A stretch of DNA of 64,000 bases, from assembly GCF_900129315.1 (NCBI RefSeq), contig NZ_FQUS01000007.1, positions 124,001 through 188,000 on the forward strand. The letters run 5' to 3'. The stretch comes from Fodinibius roseus. Its GTDB lineage: Bacteria; Bacteroidota; Rhodothermia; Balneolales; Balneolaceae. Shown piece by piece: positions 1 through 8,464 of this stretch (positions within the stretch are counted from its first letter, which is position 1; each line of letters starts with the position of its first letter). Under the pieces are notes generated by a model that saw only the letters and a list, made by a program, of their open reading frames with translations, made no database searches and was not told the origin of the DNA. The translations under genes and the position numbers were made by a program.

Positions 1-2
1 AT

Positions 3-170
3 GGGATCGATCTCACCGGAAATACCATCTGGATTGAAGACCGGGACCGTTCGTTTGCCGATCATGAAATGGTGGCTGCGCCCCGTGTCGGCGTTGATTA
101 TGCCGGTGAGGATGCACGGCTTCCCCGGCGTTTTTATGTGCGGGGAAACCGCTGGGTCAGCGCAAAATAA
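3..170 (+). CDS. 3-methyladenine DNA glycosylase (AAG/MPG family), C-terminal fragment
   Basis: The window opens inside this gene; only the last 55 codons are present, in the third forward frame, ending in TAA. The residues DLTGNTIWIEDRD, then APRVGVDYAGEDA and RRFYVRGNRWVS, match the C-terminal strand region of the alkyladenine glycosylase family (PF02245), where a PRIGIDYAGE-like segment and a WRF-x-GN-x-xVS ending are characteristic. The enzyme excises alkylated purines from DNA by flipping the base out. The catalytic residues lie upstream of the window. An overlapping open frame from position 1 to 192 is a shadow. Identification is by motif recall. Confidence 0.8.
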   Translation, partial: GIDLTGNTIWIEDRDRSFADHEMVAAPRVGVDYAGEDARLPRRFYVRGNRWVSAK

Positions 171-171
171 A

Positions 172-197
172 AAGGCCCATCCCCATGGATGAGCCTT
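172..197 (-). terminator. Rho-independent terminator of the DUF4168 gene
   Basis: AAGGC and CATCC (172-176, 178-182) pair with GGATG and GCCTT (187-191, 193-197) around a 4-base loop, with one mismatch. Read on the minus strand the stem is followed by TTTTTATTTT, so it fits the end of the minus-strand gene at 223-723. It sits 2 bases after the plus-strand stop, but on that strand there is no T tract. Confidence 0.75.
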
Positions 198-222
198 CAC
201 AAGGTATAAAAAAAGGGAACTA

Positions 223-723
223 TCAGTTCTGTTGTCCGTTACCCATACCGGCAATTTCCTGGAATCGCTTCATCACTTCGGGATTGGTGCGTACCGCCTG
301 CATAATCTGTTGAAACCGCTGGGGCTGCAGGCCATTATCCTGGATGATACTCACCATTTCCTGCTGGGATTTTTTTTGCATTTCCATCAGCTTGGGCTGG
401 ATCGCTTTCATGGTCTCTTCCTCTTCTGCGGAAACTTCCACGGAGTCCGCCATTTTGGGATTGCGCTTGCTCATCATAATCTTTCGGAAGCGCTCCATTT
501 CCATATCTTGCTCTGCAAGCATAGAATCGACTTCATCTCTCATTTTTTGCTGGACTTTTTGAGACTCGGTAGTGACATCGGCAAATTTTTCAAGCTCTGC
601 ATCCGTGATGCTATCCGCCTGGGCAGGTTGCTGCTGCTGAGGTTGTTGAACTTGAGCAACGGCCGATCCGGCCATAAGTAACAACCCGGTTAAGACGGGC
701 ATTATCGTTTTGAAAAACTTCAT
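223..723 (-). CDS. Exported DUF4168-family protein
   Basis: A 166-residue protein with a signal peptide (KFFKTIMPVLTGLLLMAGSAVAQ), a Gln/Pro-rich linker (residues 25-36) and two blocks typical of DUF4168: SITDAELEKFADV near residue 38 and NGLQPQRFQQIMQAVRTNPEVMKRF near the C terminus. Between them lies a charged, Met-rich helical stretch. The family is exported and of unknown function; in the periplasm it may act as a small helical stress or binding protein, but nothing here shows this. It is transcribed alone, away from its right-hand neighbour. Confidence 0.75.
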   Translation of the reverse strand: MKFFKTIMPVLTGLLLMAGSAVAQVQQPQQQQPAQADSITDAELEKFADVTTESQKVQQKMRDEVDSMLAEQDMEMERFRKIMMSKRNPKMADSVEVSAEEEETMKAIQPKLMEMQKKSQQEMVSIIQDNGLQPQRFQQIMQAVRTNPEVMKRFQEIAGMGNGQQN

Positions 724-1275
724 AAAGTGAAATCTAAATTAAAAATTAACATCCTTTCCCTAAGAAGTTGGACTAATATAGAGATTATTTGTTCCGAATT
801 AAAACAACCCGCAGACAGCTGATATATTGTGGAACCATTTGAACGTACGTCGATCAACCATCCGTAATCATAACAAGTTCGGTCCTGTAAGGGTTATATC
901 AGAGTACCAGTGATGAGCAGCTTTTATTTTCTGGCTACCGGAAGAAACAGGTTTGGCAAAATGGTCGCATTTATAAACCGTAAACCAAGCCTGGGGCAAG
1001 GTAGGGGGATGGTACGTTGACCGGGAGAAGAGTTAGTTTCGTATTGTTTGGAGCGGACTCCTTTTATATTTTATTAGTAGGCTTTGCAAAACCGTTCTGT
1101 TGGTCAACTTTTGCATTTTCGCGTATACACCATCCTCACATATGTTGTCGTGGATGTTGTGGGTTTGAATACGTTCAGGGGTTGATATTGACCAAAATCC
1201 CCGGTTTTTCAAAGCTTGCTTTTAATTTTATACAAGGCATAAAGCCAGGAGCATCCACCACATACCTCATCGAAT
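724..1275. other. Intergenic region, 552 bp
   Basis: No credible gene. It separates the divergent DUF4168 and binding-protein genes, so it should hold both promoters. Positions 1161-1213 carry one copy of a dispersed imperfect palindrome, described separately. A B12-box-like stretch at 1241-1260 is discussed under rejected items. Confidence 0.6.
1161..1213 (+). repeat. Dispersed imperfect-palindrome repeat, copy 1
   Basis: About 53 bases that align over their full length, with few differences and one gap, to 30001-30053. Shared core words are TCAGGGGTTGAT and TGACCAAAAT. The copy lies in an intergenic region just before the binding-protein gene. The outer inverted repeat (GGGTTTGAA and TTCAAAGC) is weaker here than in the second copy. 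Confidence 0.6.
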
Positions 1276-2217
1276 ATGCGTATTGTCTCGCTGCTTCCAA
1301 GTCTCACAGAAATAGTTTCGGCACTGGACAGGAAGGAGCATCTTGTGGGACGTTCGCACGACTGTAATTTTCCGCCCGGTATTACTGCTTTGCCTTCCTG
1401 TACGGAGCCCAAATTTCAGGCAGATGGAACCAGTTATGAAATGGATCAGCGGGTTAAAGCGATTCTTCAGGAAGGACTCTCCGTTTACCGGGTGGATGCG
1501 GAGCAGCTTGCAAAACTGAAACCTGATATCATTTTAACTCAGGATCATTGTGAGGTTTGTGCCGCTTCGCTAAGTGATGTGCAGGAAGCGGTGCAATCGA
1601 CCCTCGCTGAAGAGGTTACTATTATTTCGGTGTCTCCTACCGACCTTTCTTCGGCGGTGGATGCCGTTCGCATTGTGGCTCGTGCTATAGAGGCCGAAAA
1701 AGAAGCGGAAGAGCTAACGGCACAGATGAAAGAAGACCTGCGGGAGATTCAGCGGCAGACACGGCCCCTTCGCCGTCCCGATGTTCTCTGCCTTGAGTGG
1801 CTGAATCCGTTGATGGCTGCGGGCAACTGGGTGCCTGAGCTTGTGCAGCTTGCCGGAGGGACCCCGCTGGCTGCGACAGCAGGAGCCTATTCACCAAAGC
1901 TGGAATGGGAAAAAGTGAGGAGGTTGAATCCCGGAATTATTACCATAGCCCCCTGCGGATATGAGATTTCCAAAACACTTGCGGAGCTTGATACGGTAAC
2001 GAACCGTCCCGGATGGATGGAGCTGAAAGCCGTACAAAACCACCAGGTGTTTATCATGGATGGCGATCAATATGTTAACCGCCCGGGTCCGCGCCTCGTT
2101 GATACTACCCGTATTCTGGCTGAAATTATTCATCCTTCACGCTTCCGCACGTCTTCGGGCCGATACCCGGACTGGATTAACCTTCGCGATTACCAATTCA
2201 AGCAAAATATTTGCTGA
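1276..2217 (+). CDS. Cobalamin/iron-type ABC substrate-binding domain protein (BtuF-like), no signal peptide
   Basis: 313 residues of the helical-backbone metal/cobalamin-binding fold (COG0614). The start MRIVSLLPSLTEIVSALD is the classical first strand and helix, and LKPDIILTQDHCEVC is the central strand. A C-terminal part with NRPGWMELKAVQNHQVFIMDG and PRLVDTTRILAEIIHP matches family endings. The protein begins directly with the fold and lacks a signal peptide, and there is no permease or ATPase gene beside it. It therefore resembles the stand-alone cytoplasmic BtuF-like proteins often annotated as cobalamin-binding. Ligand unknown. Start chosen at the ATG before the conserved first strand. 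Confidence 0.75.
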   Translation: MRIVSLLPSLTEIVSALDRKEHLVGRSHDCNFPPGITALPSCTEPKFQADGTSYEMDQRVKAILQEGLSVYRVDAEQLAKLKPDIILTQDHCEVCAASLSDVQEAVQSTLAEEVTIISVSPTDLSSAVDAVRIVARAIEAEKEAEELTAQMKEDLREIQRQTRPLRRPDVLCLEWLNPLMAAGNWVPELVQLAGGTPLAATAGAYSPKLEWEKVRRLNPGIITIAPCGYEISKTLAELDTVTNRPGWMELKAVQNHQVFIMDGDQYVNRPGPRLVDTTRILAEIIHPSRFRTSSGRYPDWINLRDYQFKQNIC

Positions 2218-2387
2218 TATGCCTGGATTTATTGTCATTATCGGTGCTGCTTCCGGGATGGCTCGTGCTCCGGCTGGCAAATTACACAAGCGCTGATATG
2301 CAGCAGGGGCAGCCGGCAAGCACGATTGAGCGCCTCGTTAACCATGCACACTTCACCCTCACTCTTAACCTTAACCAGCTAACAAGA

Positions 2388-2864
2388 ATGTCCCGAACAA
2401 GCGCAGGCATATTACTCTTCCGCCGAAAACCGCATTTGCAACTTTTGCTCACCCATCCCGGCAGTCCGATGTGGCAGGACAAAGACGAGGGGGGATGGAT
2501 TATTCCCACAGGCAGGGTTAGGGCCGGGGAAAATCCGTTGGACCGGGCACGGCAAGAGCTTGAAGAGGTTTTCGGCTTCATTCCCGACGGCAATTATCTG
2601 GAATTGGGATCCGTAACCGAAGAAGAGACCGGCGAATCCATTCAAATGTGGGCCGTCGAATATGACTTGCCGGAGGGGTTTACTTTTGAACCCTTCTGGT
2701 TCGAGATGGAGTGGCCGCCGGACTCGGGCCAGTTCGAATCCTTTCCCGAAATGGATCGCATCGAGTACTTTAACCCGTTTGAAGCCCGAAAAAAAATTCT
2801 TCCTTCACAACGTGCGTTTATCAGTCGAGTGATTGATGTTTGCAGCCGCACAGAACGGGAATGA
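2388..2864 (+). CDS. NUDIX-like NTP pyrophosphohydrolase (COG4119 type) with altered Nudix box
   Basis: A 158-residue protein starting MSRTSAGILLFRR, the typical start of the COG4119 NUDIX family; a longer upstream frame exists but has no homology signal. The sequence WQDKDEGGWIIP, then FELEWPP-like (FEMEWPPDSG) and FPEMDRIEYF segments, are family hallmarks. The Nudix box should read G-x5-E-x7-R-E-U-x-E-E-x-G-U, but here it reads GRVRAGE then QELEEVFGF. The Arg is therefore Gln and the second metal-binding Glu is Val. Hydrolase activity may be reduced or changed. Confidence 0.75.
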   Translation: MSRTSAGILLFRRKPHLQLLLTHPGSPMWQDKDEGGWIIPTGRVRAGENPLDRARQELEEVFGFIPDGNYLELGSVTEEETGESIQMWAVEYDLPEGFTFEPFWFEMEWPPDSGQFESFPEMDRIEYFNPFEARKKILPSQRAFISRVIDVCSRTERE

Positions 2865-3100
2865 GATAGTTATGGTTGTAGTGGGTAGATGTCAATGAAT
2901 CCGGAGTCCAGGCAAAGGAGGCTGTCGAGAAAAAATATTCCCGTCATCTCCCGCAGTTGACACGTATCATATAGGCTAAATTTAACAGAACAACTTGAGG
3001 GGGCGTTCGTTAGTTACAGTGGTGAGAATAGGTATCCGACCGGTAAGTGCGTTAGCACTCTATAAAATTAAGATCAACATAACATACACATTGTTAGATT

Positions 3101-3682
3101 ATGGCTGCTAAAAAACTTTTGATGATTGTTGGGGACTTTGGCGAAGATTATGAAATTATGGTGCCTTTCCAGGCGCTCCAGATGGTGGGACACACCGTCC
3201 ATGCCGTTTGTCCCGGTAAAAAGGATGGCGACTCGGTAAAGACAGCTATTCACGATTTTGAAGGTGACCAGACCTATAGTGAAAAGCCCGGGCATAATTT
3301 TACGCTGAATGCTACCTTTGAGGAGATCAACCCCGAAGACTACGACGGACTGGTGTTGTCAGGGGGACGTGCTCCCGAATATTTGCGGCGCGAGGAAGGC
3401 GTCATCGAGATGATTACCCACTTTGTAGAGGCGGACAAGCCCATTGCGGCGCTCTGCCACGGATTGCAACTACTCTCCGCGGCCGACGCGGTCAGGGGCA
3501 AAACACTCACCGCCTATCCGGCATGCGGGCCAGAAATGGAGGCTGCGGGAGCTGATTATAGAGATGTGGCCGCTACCGAGGTGGTGGTTGACGGTAATCT
3601 TGTAACCTCCCCGGCATGGCCGGGTCATCCCAAATGGCTGGCTGCTTTTCTTGAGGTGCTGGGGACGAAAATTTCTCATTAG
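3101..3682 (+). CDS. DJ-1/PfpI family protein
   Basis: 193 residues with the class I glutamine amidotransferase-like fold. [23 protein letters not shown] is the first strand with the conserved acidic residue. [12 protein letters not shown] is the mid strand and [13 protein letters not shown] the nucleophile elbow with the reactive Cys. [20 protein letters not shown] is the end. Family members are glyoxalases, deglycases, chaperones or PfpI-type peptidases; the D-x-F-EDYE start and the AxCHG elbow suit the PfpI/YhbO-like branch. The gene stands alone. Physiological role unknown. Confidence 0.85.
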   Translation: MAAKKLLMIVGDFGEDYEIMVPFQALQMVGHTVHAVCPGKKDGDSVKTAIHDFEGDQTYSEKPGHNFTLNATFEEINPEDYDGLVLSGGRAPEYLRREEGVIEMITHFVEADKPIAALCHGLQLLSAADAVRGKTLTAYPACGPEMEAAGADYRDVAATEVVVDGNLVTSPAWPGHPKWLAAFLEVLGTKISH

Positions 3683-4121
3683 CCCGGATTTCAAAGCACT
3701 CGGCCGGGTACCCTTGTCGAAGGAGGGATGAAAGGAGGTCCGCTACTCCTTAATATTATATATAAATTGACAAAGGTTTCAGCAAAAGATACATTGCTCC
3801 CTCCAACGGCAAGCGGCAGAGACTATTATCTTGCTAAGTAGTTGTGGGGTGGTCAGCCCGTATTTCTCATAAAAATTTATGGTATAATGTTGTAACTTTC
3901 TGATACAGATAAACTTATGTTGATTTTTGAGGTCTATAAATCATTACAATGTGTAACATACTGCGAACGTTGTCCATCAGCTGCGTTAAAGGGAAAATAA
4001 CGTGTCAGCGTAGCGGGCCAAGTACGTCTTCGCTGCTTTATCTTCGCCTTGCTGAAGAACAAATTTTTGATGAGAAATCCGGGTTAGATATAGTATCTTC
4101 TTGATCATAGTGGGGTGATTA
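3683..4121. other. Intergenic region, 439 bp
   Basis: No supported gene. Around 3980-4085 there is a GC-richer block with short inverted words (CAGCG at 4009 and CGCTG at 4031). Its end, GAACAAATTTTTGATGAGAA followed by ATCCGGGTTA (4057-4086), loosely resembles the intergenic sequence at 29961-29991. It may be a decayed dispersed repeat. Confidence 0.4.
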
Positions 4122-5261
4122 ATGGAAATAACGGTTAAACCGCATAGCATTTCTTTTTTGGGGCTTGCCTCTTTTATCTTTTTTTTCGGATGCACTTCAT
4201 TCGATGGCTGTGCTCAGCAGGTAATTGACAACCTTTCTCTTCCCGAAGGATTTTCGGTGGAAATCTATGCTTCTGATGTACCGGATGTTCGACAAATGGT
4301 TCTCAGCAACGGCGGCATGGTGTATGCGGGCAGCCGGGATGCCGGCAAAATATACGCTATAGCTGATCATGATAACGACTTTCAAGCCGATACGGTTTAT
4401 ACCATTGACGAGGATCTCCGGTTACCCAGCGGGGTGGCTTATCGCGGGGGCTCGCTGTATGTGGGAGCGGTAAGCCGGATTCTCCGGTATGATGATATTG
4501 ATGAGCGGCTCGAAGACCCCCCGGAGCCGGTAGTCGTGAGCGATTCGTATCCTTCCGAGGGGCATCACGGCTGGAAATTTATTGCTTTTGGCCCCGACGG
4601 CAAACTTTACGTTCCGGTGGGAGCACCGTGTAATATCTGTGACTCTGATAAGGAAATGTACGCCAGCATAACCAAGATGAGTGCCGACGGGTCGAATCGC
4701 GAGATTATAGCGCACGGGGTACGCAATTCGGTAGGGTTCGACTGGCACCCCGAAACCGGGGAACTTTGGTTTACCGATAACGGCCGCGACTGGATGGGCG
4801 ACAATCAGCCGCCATGCGAGTTGAATCATCTTACTGAAAAGGGGCAGCATTTTGGTTATCCCTACAAACACGGGTCGGGTATTTGGGATCCTGAGTTTGG
4901 GGAACAGGGAAAAGACAGCGGACAAACATTTCGGCCGCCCGCCCGGGAACTGGGCCCGCACGTAGCCCCGCTGGGTATGATATTTTATACCGGCGACCTT
5001 TTCCCGGAGGAATATCAGCATGATATTTTAATTGCCGAGCACGGAAGTTGGAACAGAAGTGAAAAAGTCGGGTATCGTATAACGCGGGTCTCGCTTAACG
5101 GTGACAAGGCCGGATCGTACGAGTCGTTTGCAGAGGGCTGGTTACAGGAAAACGATGCCGTATGGGGACGTCCTGTGGACCTGTTGCAGCTCTCAGATGG
5201 TTCGGTTCTTATTTCAGATGATCACAGAGGTGTTATTTATCGCGTTACTTATAATCCATAA
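4122..5261 (+). CDS. Sorbosone dehydrogenase-like beta-propeller protein (GDH/PQQ family)
   Basis: 379 residues. A hydrophobic export segment ends in FFFGCTS, so it is a possible lipoprotein. A six-bladed propeller of the soluble glucose/sorbosone dehydrogenase family follows (PF07995/COG2133). LPEGFSVEIYASDVPDVRQMVL is the usual entry, then LPSGVAYRGGSLYV, the catalytic-His segment EGHHGWKFIAFGPDGKLYVPVG, GVRNSVGFDWHPETGELWFTDNGRDW and RPVDLLQLSDGSVLISDDHRGVIYRV. Known relatives oxidise sugars with PQQ in the periplasm. The DoxX gene follows 11 bases downstream and is probably co-transcribed. Confidence 0.85.
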   Translation: MEITVKPHSISFLGLASFIFFFGCTSFDGCAQQVIDNLSLPEGFSVEIYASDVPDVRQMVLSNGGMVYAGSRDAGKIYAIADHDNDFQADTVYTIDEDLRLPSGVAYRGGSLYVGAVSRILRYDDIDERLEDPPEPVVVSDSYPSEGHHGWKFIAFGPDGKLYVPVGAPCNICDSDKEMYASITKMSADGSNREIIAHGVRNSVGFDWHPETGELWFTDNGRDWMGDNQPPCELNHLTEKGQHFGYPYKHGSGIWDPEFGEQGKDSGQTFRPPARELGPHVAPLGMIFYTGDLFPEEYQHDILIAEHGSWNRSEKVGYRITRVSLNGDKAGSYESFAEGWLQENDAVWGRPVDLLQLSDGSVLISDDHRGVIYRVTYNP

Positions 5262-5272
5262 TTAATCTGTAT

Positions 5273-5704
5273 ATGCTAAGAAGCCAGCGAAGAAGACAAA
5301 TACGCAATATCGGACTGTTATTGCTAAGGATCGGCCTGGGCATCATGTTTATGCTGCACGGCTACCCGAAAGTTTTTGGCGGTCCCGAAATGTGGTCCGA
5401 AGTCGGATCTTCTTTGCAAAGTATCGGGATCAGTGCCGCCCCCATGTTTTTCGGCTTTATGGCGGGTATCGCTGAATTTTTTGGCGGCTTGTTTTTACTG
5501 CTGGGATTATTTTTTATCCCAAGCGTTCTCTTTCTGCTGGTGGTAATGCTGGTTGCCACCGCCACTCATATCGGAGCGGGCGATCCTTTTACGCTCTATT
5601 CCCACAGCATAGAATTAGCGATCGTCTTTTTCAGCCTGTTGTTTATCGGGTCGGGCAAGTATAATCTCGATAAAAAGCTCGAAAAACGCCGCCGCCGTTA
5701 TTAA
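5273..5704 (+). CDS. DoxX family membrane protein
   Basis: 143 residues with four predicted membrane helices. LLLRIGLGIMFMLHGYPKVFGGPEMW is the DoxX signature with its conserved HGxxK. Next come FGFMAGIAEFFGGLFLLLGLFFIP and a third and fourth helix ending near GSGKYNLDKKL. DoxX proteins are small inner-membrane quinone-linked or redox-associated proteins. Its position 11 bases after the PQQ-type dehydrogenase suggests they work together, for example in passing electrons to the membrane; that is inference. Confidence 0.85.
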   Translation: MLRSQRRRQIRNIGLLLLRIGLGIMFMLHGYPKVFGGPEMWSEVGSSLQSIGISAAPMFFGFMAGIAEFFGGLFLLLGLFFIPSVLFLLVVMLVATATHIGAGDPFTLYSHSIELAIVFFSLLFIGSGKYNLDKKLEKRRRRY

Positions 5705-5971
5705 GCGTTTTCCCGGAGGGTCTGGTCGATATTTTTATTTTTTTTATTGTCAACACTGTGCCGTGAAAACACAAGAAATATCAAGAAATCAGTTCCACTG
5801 AGTAAAATAAAGTGGTCTTCTTCACGGTCCTCCAAGCCTGACAGACTCCATGGCTGTTGTGTTTTTACGCCTCTTGAATGGTATACGGCATGGAGTATGT
5901 TAGGGAATGTGAGGTAGCCTTCTGCTTGTACAAACCGCAAATAAACGCAATTTGACTTACGTTATTTTATT

Positions 5972-6958
5972 ATGAAAGCTATGGTCATGGATCGCGCCGG
6001 GGAACCGCTTCAACTGCGGGATCTGCCGGTTCCGGAACCAAATGAAGAAGAGCTGTTACTCAACGTGCAGAGCTGCGGCATATGCCGCACCGACCTGCAT
6101 GTTATAGACGGGGACCTCGATGATCCGAAACTGCCGCTGGTACTGGGACACCAGATTGTGGGTACGGTTAGAGAAACAGGGCGTAATGTCACTAATTACA
6201 AGGTGGGCGACAAAGTGGGCGTCCCATGGCTCGGCCATACCTGCGGTGAATGCGAGTTTTGCCGGTCCGGCCGGGAAAACCTGTGTGACCGCGCCCGGTT
6301 TACCGGCTACGATATGAACGGCGGATTCGCGGAGTATGCGACGGCCAACGTTCGTTTTTGCTTTCCTGTACCGGACGACTACCCTGCCGTACAGGCAGCC
6401 CCGCTGCTGTGCGCGGGTCTTATCGGGTACCGTTCGCTGAGGAAGACCGGGGACGCACAAACGCTCGGATTTTACGGGTTCGGATCGGCTGCCCATATTC
6501 TCACCCAGGTAGCGCTGTATCAAAACAGGGAGGTGTATGCCTTTACACGTCCGGGGGATAAGAAAGGGCAGCAGTTTGCGCGCTCTCTGGGGGCCGCCTG
6601 GGCCGGCGGTTCCGAAACCCTGCCGCCCCGGCAATTGGATGCGGCCATTATTTTCGCTCCGGTCGGCAAGCTCGTCCCCCAGTCCCTGAAAGCGATCAAG
6701 AAGGGGGGCAAAGTGGTATGTGCGGGCATCCATATGAGTGATATTCCGGGCTTCCCGTATCGGGACCTGTGGGGGGAGCGGTCCGTGGAGTCGGTGGCCA
6801 ACCTCACCCGGCAGGATGGCGTGGATTTCATGCAGCTGGCGCCCCGCATCCCGGTAGAGTCCAGGGTTGAAACGTATGCGCTCAGGGAGGCCAATAAAGC
6901 GCTTGATGATTTGCGGGAGGGAAATTTTAACGGATCAGCTGTTTTGGAGATCGGCTAA
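5972..6958 (+). CDS. Zinc-dependent alcohol dehydrogenase (MDR family)
   Basis: 328 residues of the medium-chain dehydrogenase family. Catalytic zinc ligands are the Cys in CGICRTDLH and the His in LGHQIVG, where Gln replaces the usual Glu as in some AdhA/YogA-type enzymes; a second Cys lies in LLCAGLIGYR. The structural zinc site is CGECEFCRSGRENLC. The Rossmann motif is LGFYGFGSAAHI. The C-terminal half carries AIIFAPVGKLVPQSLKAIKKGGKVVCAGIHMSDIP. It should oxidise or reduce alcohols and aldehydes with NAD(P). Stand-alone gene; substrate unknown. Confidence 0.88.
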   Translation: MKAMVMDRAGEPLQLRDLPVPEPNEEELLLNVQSCGICRTDLHVIDGDLDDPKLPLVLGHQIVGTVRETGRNVTNYKVGDKVGVPWLGHTCGECEFCRSGRENLCDRARFTGYDMNGGFAEYATANVRFCFPVPDDYPAVQAAPLLCAGLIGYRSLRKTGDAQTLGFYGFGSAAHILTQVALYQNREVYAFTRPGDKKGQQFARSLGAAWAGGSETLPPRQLDAAIIFAPVGKLVPQSLKAIKKGGKVVCAGIHMSDIPGFPYRDLWGERSVESVANLTRQDGVDFMQLAPRIPVESRVETYALREANKALDDLREGNFNGSAVLEIG

Positions 6959-7268
6959 TTGCTTTTAAAGGTTCCCTCTTAGGCCGTAGGGGATGAGGTT
7001 TTATTCAGGTTTAACTGCAGAGTACGTCAGATTGAAATATTCATACCTACCTTCAGGAGGCACAGTAAATGATAAACACGAATTTTTTAACCAGGGTTAT
7101 TTCGCAGGCCCTAACCAATTTCTCGGTTTGGTTGGGGGTAATAACGAATCTTATAAACCATCCGTTAAATTTTTAACGGTTCCTGATATCGAGGGTTATT
7201 ATTTGTATTTTTATGGGTTATAGCAGCACAACACTTCTCTAATTTGTATAATTTAAAAAACTGTTCAT
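6959..7268. other. Leader region upstream of the isocitrate dehydrogenase gene, with two hairpins
   Basis: No convincing gene in 310 bases; a short open frame at 6993-7223 has no recognisable signal. Two inverted repeats stand out. CCCTAACCAA (7109-7118) pairs with TTGGTTGGGG (7128-7137), a 10-bp stem with one T-G pair. CCGTTAAA (7162-7169) pairs with TTTAACGG (7172-7179) around two bases. They could be operators or a structured 5' leader. Confidence 0.5.
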
Positions 7269-8270
7269 ATGCACGATGTTGTACTCATACCCGGCGACGG
7301 TATCGGGCCGGAAATTACAGATTCTGTAACAACCATTTTCCAGGAGGCGGGCGCTCCCGTTAACTGGATACGCTGTTCGGCGGGACTCACGGCATATGAG
7401 GAGCTGGGCAATCCCCTGCCGGAGGAGACGCTGGAGGCTATCGAAAAGCATCGTGTGGCGCTGAAGGGGCCGTTAACCACGCCGGTTGGTTCCGGATTTC
7501 GTTCCGTGAATGTAGAGCTTCGCAAAAGATTTAAGCTATACAGCAATATTCGTCCCGCCAAATCACTCCCCCACATCGAAAGCCGTTATGCGGATATCGA
7601 CCTGGTGATGTTCCGGGAAAATACCGAGGGATTGTATATCGGTAAAGAAAAATGGGTTGCGAAGGACAAACATGCCGAGAGTATTGCCGTTGTAACCAGG
7701 GAGGCCAGCGAGCGGCTGATCCGGGCGGCTTTTGACTACGCCCGCGAGAACGGCCGAAAAAAAATAACGCTGGTGCACAAAGCCAATATCCTGAAATATA
7801 CCAGCGGCTTATTTATGGAAGTCGGGGCGGAGCTCGCGGAAGAGTACCCGGATATTGAATACGAGGATCTTATTGTCGATAATATGGCCATGCAGATGGT
7901 CATGTACCCGAACAACTACGACCTTATTGTGACGACGAACCTTTTTGGGGATATCCTTTCGGATCTTGCCTCCGGCCTGGTAGGGGGACTCGGTCTTACG
8001 GGGGCGGCCAATATCGGGGATGATGCCGCAATATTTGAAGCGGTACACGGTTCCGCTCCCGATATTGCAGGACAGAATAAAGCCAATCCCATTGCTTTCC
8101 TGCTCTCCTCGCTGATGCTGCTCGACTATCTCGAAGAGCAGGGGACCGCTGACAAAATCAGGCAGGCTGTTTATGCGGCACTGGCAGACAAGAAGGTCTG
8201 TACCCCCGATATCGGGGGCAGCGGATCGACGACGTCTTTTACCGAAGCGGTGTGTAAAAACCTTGGTTAG
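7269..8270 (+). CDS. NAD-dependent isocitrate dehydrogenase-type enzyme (IDH/IPMDH family)
   Basis: 333 residues. VVLIPGDGIGPEI is the family N terminus and LKGPLTTPVGSGFRSVNVELRK the substrate loop with the Ser-Asn-Arg pattern of isocitrate rather than isopropylmalate enzymes. RPAKSLP follows, then FRENTEGLYIG and the catalytic Lys/Tyr region LVHKANILKYTSGLF. The metal-binding Asp lie in TTNLFGDILSDLASGLVGGLGL, and the nucleotide loop is EAVHGSAPDIAGQNKANPIA. The Asp-rich cofactor pocket, without the NADP-type Lys/Tyr pair, suggests NAD. It would run the oxidative decarboxylation of isocitrate in the TCA cycle. Monocistronic. Confidence 0.85.
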   Translation: MHDVVLIPGDGIGPEITDSVTTIFQEAGAPVNWIRCSAGLTAYEELGNPLPEETLEAIEKHRVALKGPLTTPVGSGFRSVNVELRKRFKLYSNIRPAKSLPHIESRYADIDLVMFRENTEGLYIGKEKWVAKDKHAESIAVVTREASERLIRAAFDYARENGRKKITLVHKANILKYTSGLFMEVGAELAEEYPDIEYEDLIVDNMAMQMVMYPNNYDLIVTTNLFGDILSDLASGLVGGLGLTGAANIGDDAAIFEAVHGSAPDIAGQNKANPIAFLLSSLMLLDYLEEQGTADKIRQAVYAALADKKVCTPDIGGSGSTTSFTEAVCKNLG

Positions 8271-8464
8271 ACAAAGAGTAGTTTAACGTAATAATTATTC
8301 ACTTTTAAGGGCGCGCTATTCCGTAATGCGACGGATACCTCTCCGCCAAATCCGTGATCTGTTCCGGGGGTGACTTTTTTTTGAATTCAATATTGATTCA
8401 AGTTCATATAATGGATATGCTTTCGCTCAATCACTGAACATTAAATTAATCAGAGCCGCCCGAC

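Noticed and set aside
1..192. 63-residue open frame at the left edge
   Set aside because: It overlaps, in another frame, the recognisable C terminus of the DNA glycosylase at 3-170.
1241..1260. B12-box-like AAGCCAGGAGCATCCACC before the BtuF-like gene, hinting at a cobalamin riboswitch
   Set aside because: The remaining conserved parts of a cobalamin riboswitch (the GGGAA and GCTG-CCCGCAACTGTA segments) are not found in the 250 bases upstream.
6993..7223. 76-residue open frame before the isocitrate dehydrogenase gene
   Set aside because: No family signal, and it runs through two hairpins in an intergenic leader.
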